Assembly: GCA_040414495.1 (NCBI GenBank)
Contig: JBEDUI010000143.1
Coordinates: 1 to 9,694, forward strand
Length of the DNA stretch: 9,694 bases
Source: DATAVB01 sp040414495
GTDB taxonomy: Bacteria; Actinomycetota; Actinomycetes; Mycobacteriales; QHCD01
Direction: 5' to 3'
Made by a program: the position numbers and the translations under genes. The stretch's first letter is position 1; the number at the start of each line of letters is the position of its first letter. Positions 1-6,464 of this stretch are shown in pieces. The notes beneath the pieces are model-generated. The model did no database searches. It saw only the letters and a program-made list of their open reading frames with translations, and had not been told where the DNA came from.

Positions 1-435
1 ATAGACGTCGAGCATCGTCGGCAGCCTGTCCCGGCTACGGGCAGGGAATGTGGCGGCTTCACGCACGATTTCGGTGAGTTGTCCGTCGAGGCGGTCGATC
101 AGTACGCGGGTATGAGCAAAAATGTAACGCTCGGTGTCGGGCCAGCGTTCAGCACCGTCCGGCCACCGGGATCCGTCAAGGACTCTGGAGCGATATGCAG
201 CCAGAACTATGGGTCCCCAGTCCAGCTCTTTGGACTTCTCGCCCTGCCAGCGCCTGCCCTGCTCGCTGTCGTCGGTGATCACCGCCACGTCGTAGTCGGA
301 GCGGGCAGTGGCCATGCCCTCGAACGCGCGCGAGCCGTGCAAGAAGAGGCCGAGTACCGAGGGATCGGCCTCAGCTTTAGCTACGAGCTCGGCAAAGGCT
401 CGGTCAGCCCGATGCGGGCTGTCGAAGTGATTCAT
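1..435 (-). CDS. Nucleotidyltransferase domain protein (N-terminal part; continues past left edge)
   Basis: This encodes the first 145 residues of a nucleotidyltransferase of the Pol-beta / aminoglycoside-nucleotidyltransferase fold; no stop is reached before position 1. The fold signature is plain: HGSRAF at about residues 33-38, followed by SDYDVAVI at about 46-53. This gives the Gly-Ser helix cap and the Asp-x-Asp pair (D47, D49) that bind metal and nucleotide in the family. A Trp/Arg-rich stretch follows (RWQGEKSKELDW, SRWPDGAERWPDTERY) and then a helical part that starts the C-terminal domain. The ATG start is supported by GGAGAG lying 6 nt upstream. The gene is divergent from the SDR gene, with a 242-bp shared upstream region. 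Family members transfer a nucleotide to an antibiotic hydroxyl or to a protein or RNA partner; the substrate cannot be told. The fold call is secure and the role is unknown. Confidence 0.87.
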   Translation of the reverse strand, partial: MNHFDSPHRADRAFAELVAKAEADPSVLGLFLHGSRAFEGMATARSDYDVAVITDDSEQGRRWQGEKSKELDWGPIVLAAYRSRVLDGSRWPDGAERWPDTERYIFAHTRVLIDRLDGQLTEIVREAATFPARSRDRLPTMLDVY

Positions 436-458
436 CGTGATCTCTCCACACTGAAGTA

Positions 459-514
459 GCCGCACGTGGCGGCACGAATAGACAGGCGGAAAGCCGCACA
501 CGCGAGGTGGCGGC
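459..514. promoter_or_regulatory. Pair of related palindromes in a divergent upstream region (candidate operators)
   Basis: The half-sites GCCGCAC and GTGGCGGC occur twice between the divergent nucleotidyltransferase and SDR genes. At 459-473 they are joined directly (GCCGCACGTGGCGGC). At 493-514 the same two halves are separated by the 7 nt ACGCGAG. Within each copy the halves are near-inverted repeats of each other. The first copy ends 24 nt upstream of the minus-strand start, where a repressor or activator site would be expected. This is a pattern seen by eye; no known regulator motif was recognised and GC-rich chance matches are possible. Confidence 0.35.
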
Positions 515-677
515 CGAAATCACATCATCACGGCAGGCACTGTAGGGAGTCTGCCCCAGCCATGCAACGGACTTGACCATGGTTGCGGCGGAGGCACTCA
601 ATATTCGCGCGGGTCCCGGCCGATCCCGATAACGTTGCTGCACCTTTAACCACAGCCGCAATAAGGGGTTTGTTGCC

Positions 678-1436
678 GTGCCCAACGTCCTTCTGACAGG
701 CGTCGGCCGCCGGCAGGGAATCGCAGCGGGTGTTGCCGCTGGGCTTGCCGCTGATGGCTGGGATCTAGCTTTGTCGTACTGGCAGCCATCCGACCTCGAA
801 AAGGGCCTTCCTGGTGCTGCTGATGATCCGGAACCCTTGGCCGACGAGCTGCGGGGTACTGGCCGGCGGGTCACCTTCGTACCGGGCAATCTGGAGGACG
901 CCTTCGTGCCCGAGGCGATCACAAAGGCAGCTATCGGGGAACTCGGCGCATTGGACGCCCTGGTGATGTGTCACGCCCACCAACACAACTCGACAGTGCT
1001 CGACACGACCGTGGAGAGTTTTGATCGCCACTACGCCGTGAACATTCGGGCAACCTGGCTCCTGCTCGCCGAGTTTGCCCGACAACTGCCAGACAGCGGC
1101 GGGTCAGTCGTGGCCCTCACCGGCGACCACACCGTCGGCAACCTTCCCTATGGCGTCACCAAGGCAGGGTTGGATCGCCTGGTGTTGGCAGCAGCTCACG
1201 AGTTGGGAGACAAGAAGCTCCGATCCAACGTGATCAACCCCGGCCCAGTCGACACCGGATGGATGACCGATGAGATCCGCGCAATAAATCTGAGCCAACA
1301 GCCAACCGGACGCCTGGCCACGCCCGCCGACACCGCGAATCTGGTCCGCTTCCTGCTGTCCGACCAATCCGATTGGATCAACGGACAACTCCTATACAGC
1401 AACGGCGGCTGGCCCAAAGGTCAAATACGTACGTAA
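678..1436 (+). CDS. SDR family oxidoreductase (classical short-chain dehydrogenase/reductase)
   Basis: A 252-residue Rossmann-fold NAD(P)-dependent oxidoreductase, the usual length for classical SDRs. The dinucleotide-binding loop is TGVGRRQGI at residues 7-15; the double Arg after the Gly is often associated with NADP(H) preference. N122 (VNIRA) and the YGVTK motif (Y158, K162) supply three of the four usual catalytic positions. NPGPVDTGWM (187-196) and the C-terminal GQLLYSNGG match the FabG-like subgroup. Two departures stand out: the NNAG-type strand motif reads MCHAHQ (97-102), and the expected catalytic Ser seems to be replaced in ALTGDH (146-151), where related proteins, from memory, read TSDH. 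The GTG start has AAGGGG (663-668) 9 nt upstream. It appears to be a single gene. The substrate is unknown; family confidence is high and activity is less certain. Confidence 0.9.
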   Translation: MPNVLLTGVGRRQGIAAGVAAGLAADGWDLALSYWQPSDLEKGLPGAADDPEPLADELRGTGRRVTFVPGNLEDAFVPEAITKAAIGELGALDALVMCHAHQHNSTVLDTTVESFDRHYAVNIRATWLLLAEFARQLPDSGGSVVALTGDHTVGNLPYGVTKAGLDRLVLAAAHELGDKKLRSNVINPGPVDTGWMTDEIRAINLSQQPTGRLATPADTANLVRFLLSDQSDWINGQLLYSNGGWPKGQIRT

Positions 1437-1658
1437 CGCAACGGCGGTCTGGTCCAACCTCCGGTGGCAGTCAGCGGACTCAGCCGTTCCGCCTCCGAAC
1501 AGCCGCGTCATGAACGCGGCATCCTGGTTCCGCGCACTCTTTGGGTCCTCGCCGCCCCACACCTCCTGGCGCCCTCCGGGCTGACCAGGACGATGGATTT
1601 CAGCCCGACGGGCACGAAATGGTTTGAATTCAAGAACCGGTACGCGAAGACTGTCGAA

Positions 1659-2426
1659 ATGAGCACACTTCAGTCTCTGATTCGGGCGGAATATCCGCGC
1701 TCCGCGGCTTACGACCCGCAGTGGCAGGTCGACAACTGCATGGGCCCGAACCCCCTGTGGTTACTCGAAGATTTACTGAACGATGTGCCATTACAACCGG
1801 GAATGCGCGTTCTGGATCTCGGCTGCGGACGCGCCATGACATCGATCTTCCTGGCACGTGAGTACGACGTACCGGTAATTGCCGCCGATTATTGGGTGCC
1901 GGCGGCCGAGAATAACGCGCGATTCGCGGATGCGGGCGTGAGTGGCAAGGTGCAAGCGATCGACGCCGAAGCGCACTCTCTGCCCTTCCAAGATGCAGAA
2001 TTCGATGCCATTATCTCCATCGACGCATATCACTATTTCGGTACAGACGACCTTTACATTGGCTACATCAGTCGCTTCCTCAAACCCGGCGGCATCCTGG
2101 CTATAGCAGTACACGGAAGTGTCACAGAGACCCGTGACATCGGCGGGTTACCTGAACCGATCCGCGACCTACTCGGCTGGGAAGCACTGTCTTTTCACAC
2201 CGCCGAGTGGTGGCGATTCCACTGGGATGAATCCCGGTATGTCACCGTGACTTCAGCCCGATCCCAACCACGTGGTTGGGAAGACTGGCTGCTGTGGTGC
2301 CGAGTATGCGCCGAACACACGTCCTGCGCCGATGTCAGACGCGGCTCACTGGCCTGCATACCGGGCCTGGAACGGGACCGTGGCGCATATCTAACCTTCG
2401 CAATGATCACAGCCATTCGCAGCTGA
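1659..2426 (+). CDS. SAM-dependent class I methyltransferase
   Basis: A Rossmann-like methyltransferase of about 255 residues that transfers a methyl group from S-adenosylmethionine to an unknown small-molecule acceptor. Motif I, VLDLGCG, lies at residues 51-57. The acidic residue ending strand 2 is in AADYW (about 77). LPFQDAEFDAIIS (about 108-120) and the RFLKPGG motif (about 139-145) complete the fold. PRSAAYDP near the N-terminus and EWWRFHW further on are typical of an actinobacterial family of stand-alone methyltransferases. The start is uncertain. The ATG at 1659 gives an N-terminus about as long as I recall for homologues. An ATG at 1593 would add 22 plausible residues but has AGGA only 2 nt away, and a GTG at 1464 adds an unconvincing leader. 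Four leucines are encoded by the rare codon TTA, which suggests different origin or control. Confidence 0.85.
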   Translation: MSTLQSLIRAEYPRSAAYDPQWQVDNCMGPNPLWLLEDLLNDVPLQPGMRVLDLGCGRAMTSIFLAREYDVPVIAADYWVPAAENNARFADAGVSGKVQAIDAEAHSLPFQDAEFDAIISIDAYHYFGTDDLYIGYISRFLKPGGILAIAVHGSVTETRDIGGLPEPIRDLLGWEALSFHTAEWWRFHWDESRYVTVTSARSQPRGWEDWLLWCRVCAEHTSCADVRRGSLACIPGLERDRGAYLTFAMITAIRS

Positions 2427-2560
2427 AGCATGGTGTGCAACGGCTGTACCGAGATGCAGCGCTTATGTCGGGCCATTACGAGGGTCAACCACGGTCAAGG
2501 CTGGCCACTACTGCCCCGCCGATCCAGGCTGTAGGCACCGCATGCAGGGGCGACGAGCCG

Positions 2561-2566
2561 TAGGCT
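2561..2566 (+). promoter_or_regulatory. TAGGCT -10 box for a probable leaderless start
   Basis: TAGGCT fits the actinobacterial TANNNT -10 consensus, and its last T lies 7 nt before the A of the ATG at 2573. Transcription would therefore begin at or next to the start codon. No ribosome-binding site is present upstream, which agrees with a leaderless mRNA. No clear -35 box is visible. The hexamer is inside a short perfect inverted repeat, GAGCC-GTA-GGCTC (2555-2567), which could be a repressor site overlapping the promoter. Confidence 0.5.
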
Positions 2567-2572
2567 CCCCAC

Positions 2573-3286
2573 ATGAACCCCGACGAGTCAGCTGAGGATC
2601 CAATCGAGACTGCGCGCGTAATTGTGGGTGACCATTTCCCCGAGGCGCGGTGGGCGCTCCTGTCCGGGAGCGTCGTCACCAGTCACCGCACGGCCGGATC
2701 CGATCTCGACATCATCGTGGTTCTACCCGACGACGACCCACGGGTGCCCTGCCGAGACTCACAGCACACACATGGGTGGCCGGTGGAGGCCTTCCTACAC
2801 GACAGACAGACTCTCACCCAGCACATCGCCAATGCACGACCGATGCGACAGCCAGACTTGATCCGCATGATCGCCACCGGCGTATTGCTCACCGACGACG
2901 ACGATGCAATAAAGCTCCAAGCCGAATGCGCCGCAATTCTCGCAGCTGGACCAGCGCCCCTGACCGAGACCGATCGGCAAGGCCTTCGATACAGACTCAC
3001 CGACCTGCTAGACGACCTCGTGCACGTCACCGATGCTGGCGAACGGAGAGTGATTGCCGCAACGGCCTGGATCACCGTCGCAGAGAAGGCCCTCATGCTG
3101 GGATCTCGCTGGCCTGGCGATGGGAAGTGGCTCCTGCGGGAGTTGCGCGACTACGACTCCGACCTCACCGCTCGATGGCTAGCGGCACACGACAACCCCA
3201 ACGCGATCCGAAGCCTCCTCCATGAACTCCTCGATCAGGCGGGTGGACCACTATTCGCCGGCCACCGAGTTATTGGCCACCGATAG
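2573..3286 (+). CDS. Nucleotidyltransferase domain-containing protein
   Basis: A 237-residue protein with an N-terminal Pol-beta-type nucleotidyltransferase domain and a helical C-terminal half. The active-site signature is LSGSVV at about 30-35 with SDLDIIVV at 43-50, giving Gly32-Ser33 and the Asp pair D44 and D46. GWPVEAFLHD, about 25 residues later, occupies the strand that carries the third carboxylate in the fold. The C-terminal half has GKWLLRELRDYD and ends GGPLFAGHR, features I associate with a widespread actinobacterial family of unassigned substrate. It differs clearly from the nucleotidyltransferase at the left edge. The ATG has no ribosome site but sits 7 nt after a TAGGCT box, so translation is probably leaderless. 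The methyltransferase ends 146 bp upstream, so it is probably a separate unit. The fold is secure; an antibiotic-modifying role is only a possibility. Confidence 0.88.
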   Translation: MNPDESAEDPIETARVIVGDHFPEARWALLSGSVVTSHRTAGSDLDIIVVLPDDDPRVPCRDSQHTHGWPVEAFLHDRQTLTQHIANARPMRQPDLIRMIATGVLLTDDDDAIKLQAECAAILAAGPAPLTETDRQGLRYRLTDLLDDLVHVTDAGERRVIAATAWITVAEKALMLGSRWPGDGKWLLRELRDYDSDLTARWLAAHDNPNAIRSLLHELLDQAGGPLFAGHRVIGHR

Positions 3287-3620
3287 GAATTTGTATGGCG
3301 GCGATCCGCCGTGCGATTAACGTGCGATTAAGGGCGGGCAAGCACGGTCACCGAGAGACCGTCGAGTCACCATCGCCACGCTCACCCGCGCCATCTGCTT
3401 CGAAGCCGGTCAAATCGTTCAAGCTAGTCGTGCTCGTTCGATTGCCGTCACCCGCTGCACCACGATTGCCGATTAATCTCTCGGTAGATCAAGCCGGCGC
3501 TCGCCCTCCAGGGGCCTCCTCCCTCGGCCTTCCCTGGCCGCGGCGCGGTATCGCTCCACGGCGCACGGCCAACAGAACGCCGCAGCCAGGCCAGCGACAC
3601 AACGTGCGAGGCTTGTCTTC
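3287..3620. other. Gene-free gap with a short tandem repeat
   Basis: This 334-bp stretch has no frame with a credible start, ribosome site or recognisable protein. Its only visible structure is GTGCGATTAA at 3311-3320 and again at 3322-3331, an 11-bp period (one helical turn). GATTAA recurs at 3472-3477. The direct repeats could be binding sites for a regulator of the downstream transporter, but they are about 290 bp away from its start. No terminator hairpin with a T-run was found after the nucleotidyltransferase gene. Confidence 0.3.
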
Positions 3621-4217
3621 ATGGCGACCCTCAGTCCGGCCGAGCAGCGACGCCTTCTCCGGCGCGGATTCCGACTCGAATATGCCACTCTCGCGTGGAA
3701 CGTCGTCGGCATCGTCGTTCTCGCCATCACGGCCTGGACCGCCCGATCCGTCGCGCTCGCCGGCTTCGGTCTGGACTCCCTGATCGAGATCGGCGCATCA
3801 ACGGTAGTCATCTGGCAACTGTCCGATAGCGGACAAGAACGCCAGCGCAAAGCGCTTCGACTCATCGCTGTCGCGTTCGCCGTCCTGGCCGTCTATCTAC
3901 TCGCGCAATCCACCGTGGTGCTAGCCACCGGCTACCATCCGAACCACAGCCCGGCCGGCATCGTGTGGACCGCCATCACCGCCGTCGCCATGTTCGCCCT
4001 CGCGGCAGGCAAAACACGGACCGGGGCCGCGCTTGGCAATCCCGTCCTGCAGACCGAAGGCCGAGTGACCGTCATCGACGGCATCCTCGCCGTCGCCGTC
4101 CTGCTCGGTTTGGTCCTCAACGCAATCCTCGGCTGGTGGTGGGCAGACCCCGCTGCCGGATACGTACTTGTTTACTACGCGATACGCGAGGTCATCGAGA
4201 TCTACCGCGAGCAATGA
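3621..4217 (+). CDS. Cation diffusion facilitator-type transporter (membrane domain only)
   Basis: A 198-residue polytopic membrane protein with about six hydrophobic helices (roughly 22-40, 44-66, 79-103, 112-130, 151-169, 173-190). This matches the transmembrane domain of the cation diffusion facilitator (CDF) family, which exchanges divalent metals such as Zn2+ for protons. The CDF helix-2 signature is present as GFGLDSLIEIGAS (D52, E56), and helix 5 begins TEGRVTVIDG (E146, D153). Both polar pairs differ from the HxxxD / DxxxD sites of well-studied zinc exporters, so metal choice is open. The protein stops after helix 6 (REVIEIYREQ) and lacks the cytoplasmic C-terminal dimerisation domain, as is usual in this actinobacterial subgroup. 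The ATG has GAGG 9 nt upstream (3608-3611). Its last 16 bp overlap the convergent minus-strand gene. Confidence 0.88.
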   Translation: MATLSPAEQRRLLRRGFRLEYATLAWNVVGIVVLAITAWTARSVALAGFGLDSLIEIGASTVVIWQLSDSGQERQRKALRLIAVAFAVLAVYLLAQSTVVLATGYHPNHSPAGIVWTAITAVAMFALAAGKTRTGAALGNPVLQTEGRVTVIDGILAVAVLLGLVLNAILGWWWADPAAGYVLVYYAIREVIEIYREQ

Positions 4218-5098
4218 CCGTAAACCGATGATGTCTCGGTGACTATGCGATAACGGCTTAAGGTCACTCCTCGGTATCGGGACGCCGCGATGGTCTCTTG
4301 CACGGTCCATACAACTCGCGGGCTGAACCAGGCCTGCGATGGCTTGTTCAATACGTAGCCATCTCCGATCGTGACGGCGGCATGCTCGGCCAGACCTTCA
4401 CGATTGCGCCATACGAGAACGATGCCGGGCTGGTGGTCCCGTTGTGTGCCGCGAAAACAGGTCGTATTCCCGGCCAGCCAGTCCTCGAACGGCTCGCGCT
4501 GGGTCCATTCGAACTCGGCGCCTTCTACGCCCGCGGCTGCCAATACATTCCCGAAGCAGTTGGGACCAGACCCGGACGGCCAATTACCCGCGAGGTCAGC
4601 CGCACGCGGCAATATTCCGGCTGCGCGAGCCCATATCGCTGACGTCACTTCGCGATGCCGGCTCGGTGGCAGGCCATTCTCGACGTAGGACAGCAGAGGT
4701 CGATCACCAACCCGGCGCAGGAGCGAAGGCCACCACACAACACGGGAATCCGTTCGGTGCGCGGCGACGTGACGACGGGCGTGCTCGGGTATCTGATTCA
4801 GCCGGCCAAGCGCAACCCGCCGGAAAAGCAATTCCCGCCTCACCTTCAGCCTCAGTTGGTTGAATTCCGGCTCCTCCAGCCAGGTCCAATTACCGCTGTA
4901 TACGTGGAAAGTGTCCCGAACCTCCAGGGTGGGATTCATCTGGCGGCCGATGCCAATTGAATCGGAGCCGAGTCGATCGGTCCGGAACGGCTGAATTGGT
5001 GGAGCAAACGACTCACGCCAACAGTCGAGCACGTCAGCGCCAACCTTGATTCCCAGCGCACTTGTCACGCAGATCACCGTACGGATGGGATCGGTCAT
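4202..5098 (-). CDS. Uncharacterised protein with a C-terminal NlpC/P60-like Cys-His-Asn region
   Basis: A 298-residue protein of unknown function. I chose the ATG at 5098 (MTDPIRTVICVTSALG); the frame is open further upstream to 5266 but that part would run through the divergent promoter and into the kinase gene. The N-terminal 150 residues are Arg-rich and unrecognised. The C-terminal part has NCFGNVLAAAG (C181), REPFEDWLAG, PGIVLVWRN, then EHAAVTIGDGYVLNKPSQAW. C181, H239 and N251 follow the order of a papain/NlpC-P60 triad, and the 12-residue His-to-Asn spacing is what that fold shows. There is no signal peptide or membrane segment, so any activity would be cytoplasmic. I recall related uncharacterised proteins in streptomycetes. 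The gene is divergent from the kinase with about 80 bp between them, suggesting shared control. Coding is well supported; the catalytic role is inferred. Confidence 0.72.
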   Translation of the reverse strand: MTDPIRTVICVTSALGIKVGADVLDCWRESFAPPIQPFRTDRLGSDSIGIGRQMNPTLEVRDTFHVYSGNWTWLEEPEFNQLRLKVRRELLFRRVALGRLNQIPEHARRHVAAHRTDSRVVWWPSLLRRVGDRPLLSYVENGLPPSRHREVTSAIWARAAGILPRAADLAGNWPSGSGPNCFGNVLAAAGVEGAEFEWTQREPFEDWLAGNTTCFRGTQRDHQPGIVLVWRNREGLAEHAAVTIGDGYVLNKPSQAWFSPRVVWTVQETIAASRYRGVTLSRYRIVTETSSVYGHCSR

Positions 5099-5166
5099 AG
5101 GTCCACGGGGTTTCGGCCTACCGGTGACGACCCGGCAGCGGCGCGCCTCCCCCGCGTATGCCTCGG

Positions 5167-5172
5167 TAGGCT
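5167..5172 (+). promoter_or_regulatory. TAGGCT -10 box for a probable leaderless start
   Basis: This is the same hexamer as the one at 2561-2566, fitting the TANNNT -10 consensus. Its last T is 8 nt before the GTG at 5180 and 11 nt before the ATG at 5183, so the transcript should begin at or beside the start codon. No Shine-Dalgarno sequence precedes any of the starts at 5174, 5180 or 5183. No -35 hexamer is obvious. It lies in the short divergent gap shared with the minus-strand gene that starts at 5098. Confidence 0.45.
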
Positions 5173-5179
5173 CGTGCGG

Positions 5180-6028
5180 GTGATGTCGGGAATTGGTGAA
5201 CTCAGCCCCCGTCAGCGTGACCTGTTGGAGCAGTGGCTGCCGGGCGCCGAAGTGACGACGGACCACAGTTGGGGATTGGTCGGCACTATCGTGCTCGAAT
5301 TGTCACAGGCTGGCCGCCGGTACATTGTCAAGGCCGGTGACGCGAAAGACCGTCATCTGCGCGCAGAGATTCGGGCACACCGCGACTGGTTAATGCCATG
5401 GAGGTCTATCGGACGGGCTCCTCGACTGGTCCACGCGGAGGAAAATGCCAAGATTCTTGTGACCGACTTTCTGCCGGGTCAGCTGGTGTACGGCACGCGC
5501 TACGAGCGGTCGCCGGAGATTTACCGTCAGGCCGGTGAATTACTGGCCCAGCTCCACGGTCAGTTTGTCGTTGAGGACGATGGATTCGAAGCCCGGGCGA
5601 AAGAAGCGACGCTCGCGTTCCTCGACAAGCCGCATCGGATTGCCCCTGACGCGACAGAGCATCTTCGCCGTCTGGTGAAATCCTGGCCCACACCACCGAG
5701 CATTGTGGTGCCGACTCACGGTGACTGGCAGCCTCGTAATTGGCTCGTTCATCGCGGGACTGTAAGTGCGATCGACTTTGGCAGAGCGGAGCTGCGGCCG
5801 GCCCTGACCGATTTCTTTCCATTGGCAACACAACAATTCACAAACGAGCCAGCGACAGAGACCGCCTTTTTGAAAGGATACGGTCACGATCCTCGCGAAC
5901 CAGCCGCCTGGCAGCGCAACCGGATCCGTGCCGCCATCGGCACCACAGTGTGGGCATTTCAGGTTGGCCATCGCCCGTTGGAACAACATGGCCACCAGAT
6001 GATCGCCGAAGTCCTCGCCGATCTCTGA
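5180..6028 (+). CDS. Phosphotransferase of the aminoglycoside phosphotransferase (APH) fold
   Basis: A kinase-like enzyme of about 282 residues that would move the ATP gamma-phosphate to a hydroxyl of a small molecule. Counting from the ATG at 5183, the nucleotide-binding Lys is in YIVKAG (K50). The catalytic loop is HGDWQPRN (H179, D181, N186), and the metal-binding Asp is in AIDFGRAE (D198). The LLAQLHG helix (about 120-126) precedes the catalytic lobe, as in the APH/choline-kinase family. All catalytic residues are intact. GTG at 5174, GTG at 5180 and ATG at 5183 are possible starts; I chose 5180 because it fits the TAGGCT box, but no ribosome site settles it. Two leucines use the rare TTA codon. 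It stands opposite the NlpC/P60-like gene. Resistance is possible, but many APH homologues act on metabolites. Confidence 0.88.
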   Translation: MMSGIGELSPRQRDLLEQWLPGAEVTTDHSWGLVGTIVLELSQAGRRYIVKAGDAKDRHLRAEIRAHRDWLMPWRSIGRAPRLVHAEENAKILVTDFLPGQLVYGTRYERSPEIYRQAGELLAQLHGQFVVEDDGFEARAKEATLAFLDKPHRIAPDATEHLRRLVKSWPTPPSIVVPTHGDWQPRNWLVHRGTVSAIDFGRAELRPALTDFFPLATQQFTNEPATETAFLKGYGHDPREPAAWQRNRIRAAIGTTVWAFQVGHRPLEQHGHQMIAEVLADL

Positions 6029-6056
6029 GCACCGTGCAATTGGGGATATTCCGCCG

Positions 6057-6464
6057 TCCTCGTCTACGAACGCCGTCGTGTCGGGGAAGTATTGGGGAAA
6101 CGTGGGTGGCAGCGCCAACTTTGGACACGATGTCGCCATACATGAGTGTGTAATGCAGCCGCGCCGGTCCGAGCATCGCGAAACCAACGTCTCTGCGTCA
6201 AGCGGCTGGGTCTCGGGATAACCGGCAAGCTGGTCGCGAATGCTGACAGCCGAGGGTCGCCAGAAATCGCGAAGGTTTTCGAGGTTGTAGCGACGAAAGG
6301 CCTCGGCGTCCTCAGCGATGTGAGGTCGGCGGGTGACGCACCTCGGATGCCACACCGCAACGGCTCAGCAACAACCACAGGACCGGAGTGAGCGCACCAC
6401 GCGCCTCGTCCGTCTTGAACTCCCCGTTTACCGAAAAGGGAGTGATGCGATATCGCGGGGAGGT
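6057..6464 (-). pseudogene. Decayed nucleotidyltransferase: catalytic domain missing, three frameshifts
   Basis: Read on the minus strand, this region spells the middle and C-terminal part of an aminoglycoside-nucleotidyltransferase-like protein spread over three frames. From 6464 to about 6349: NGEFKTDEARGALTPVLW and LLLSRCGVA. From about 6348 to 6322: IRGASPADL. From about 6319 to 6182: IAEDAEAFRRYNLENLRDFW, then RPSAVSIRDQLAGYPETQ and PLDAETLV. From about 6182 on: FAMLGPARLHYTLMYGD and IVSKVGAATHV. Each junction is explained by loss of one base. The LGPARLHYTL...GDIVSK block is characteristic of the helical C-terminal domain of such enzymes. The N-terminal half with the Gly-Ser / Asp-x-Asp site is absent, because the segment begins immediately after the VOC stop codon. 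The C-terminal end is unclear. It cannot make an intact enzyme. Sequencing indels could explain frameshifts but not the missing N-terminus. Confidence 0.75.

Noticed and set aside
21..47. Inverted repeat CCTGTCC ... GGGCAGG near the left edge as a terminator or operator
   Set aside because: It lies inside the coding region of the nucleotidyltransferase, has one wobble pair, and is common in GC-rich coding DNA.
573..604. TTGACC (573-578) as a -35 box for the SDR gene with an AT-rich TCAATAT about 19 nt later
   Set aside because: Spacing and -10 match are both poor, and the site is about 75 bp from the start codon. Too weak to list as a promoter.
404..922. A 172-codon minus-strand open frame spanning the 436-677 gap
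   Set aside because: Its Ser/Arg/Pro-rich protein overlaps the SDR start and the left nucleotidyltransferase start on the wrong frame, and it shows no domain.
2483..2498. GGTCAA repeated with a 10-bp period between the methyltransferase and the nucleotidyltransferase
   Set aside because: Two six-base matches are easily due to chance, and they lie on the wrong side of the TAGGCT promoter for a usual operator.
3473..3783. Arg/Pro-rich open frames on both strands across the gap before the transporter
   Set aside because: No start with a ribosome site, low-complexity GC-driven composition, and no recognisable homology; treated as non-coding.
5540..6355. A 271-codon minus-strand open frame over the kinase gene
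   Set aside because: Only its first part (about 6319-6182) is real, as one frame of the nucleotidyltransferase relic. The rest is antisense to the intact kinase gene.
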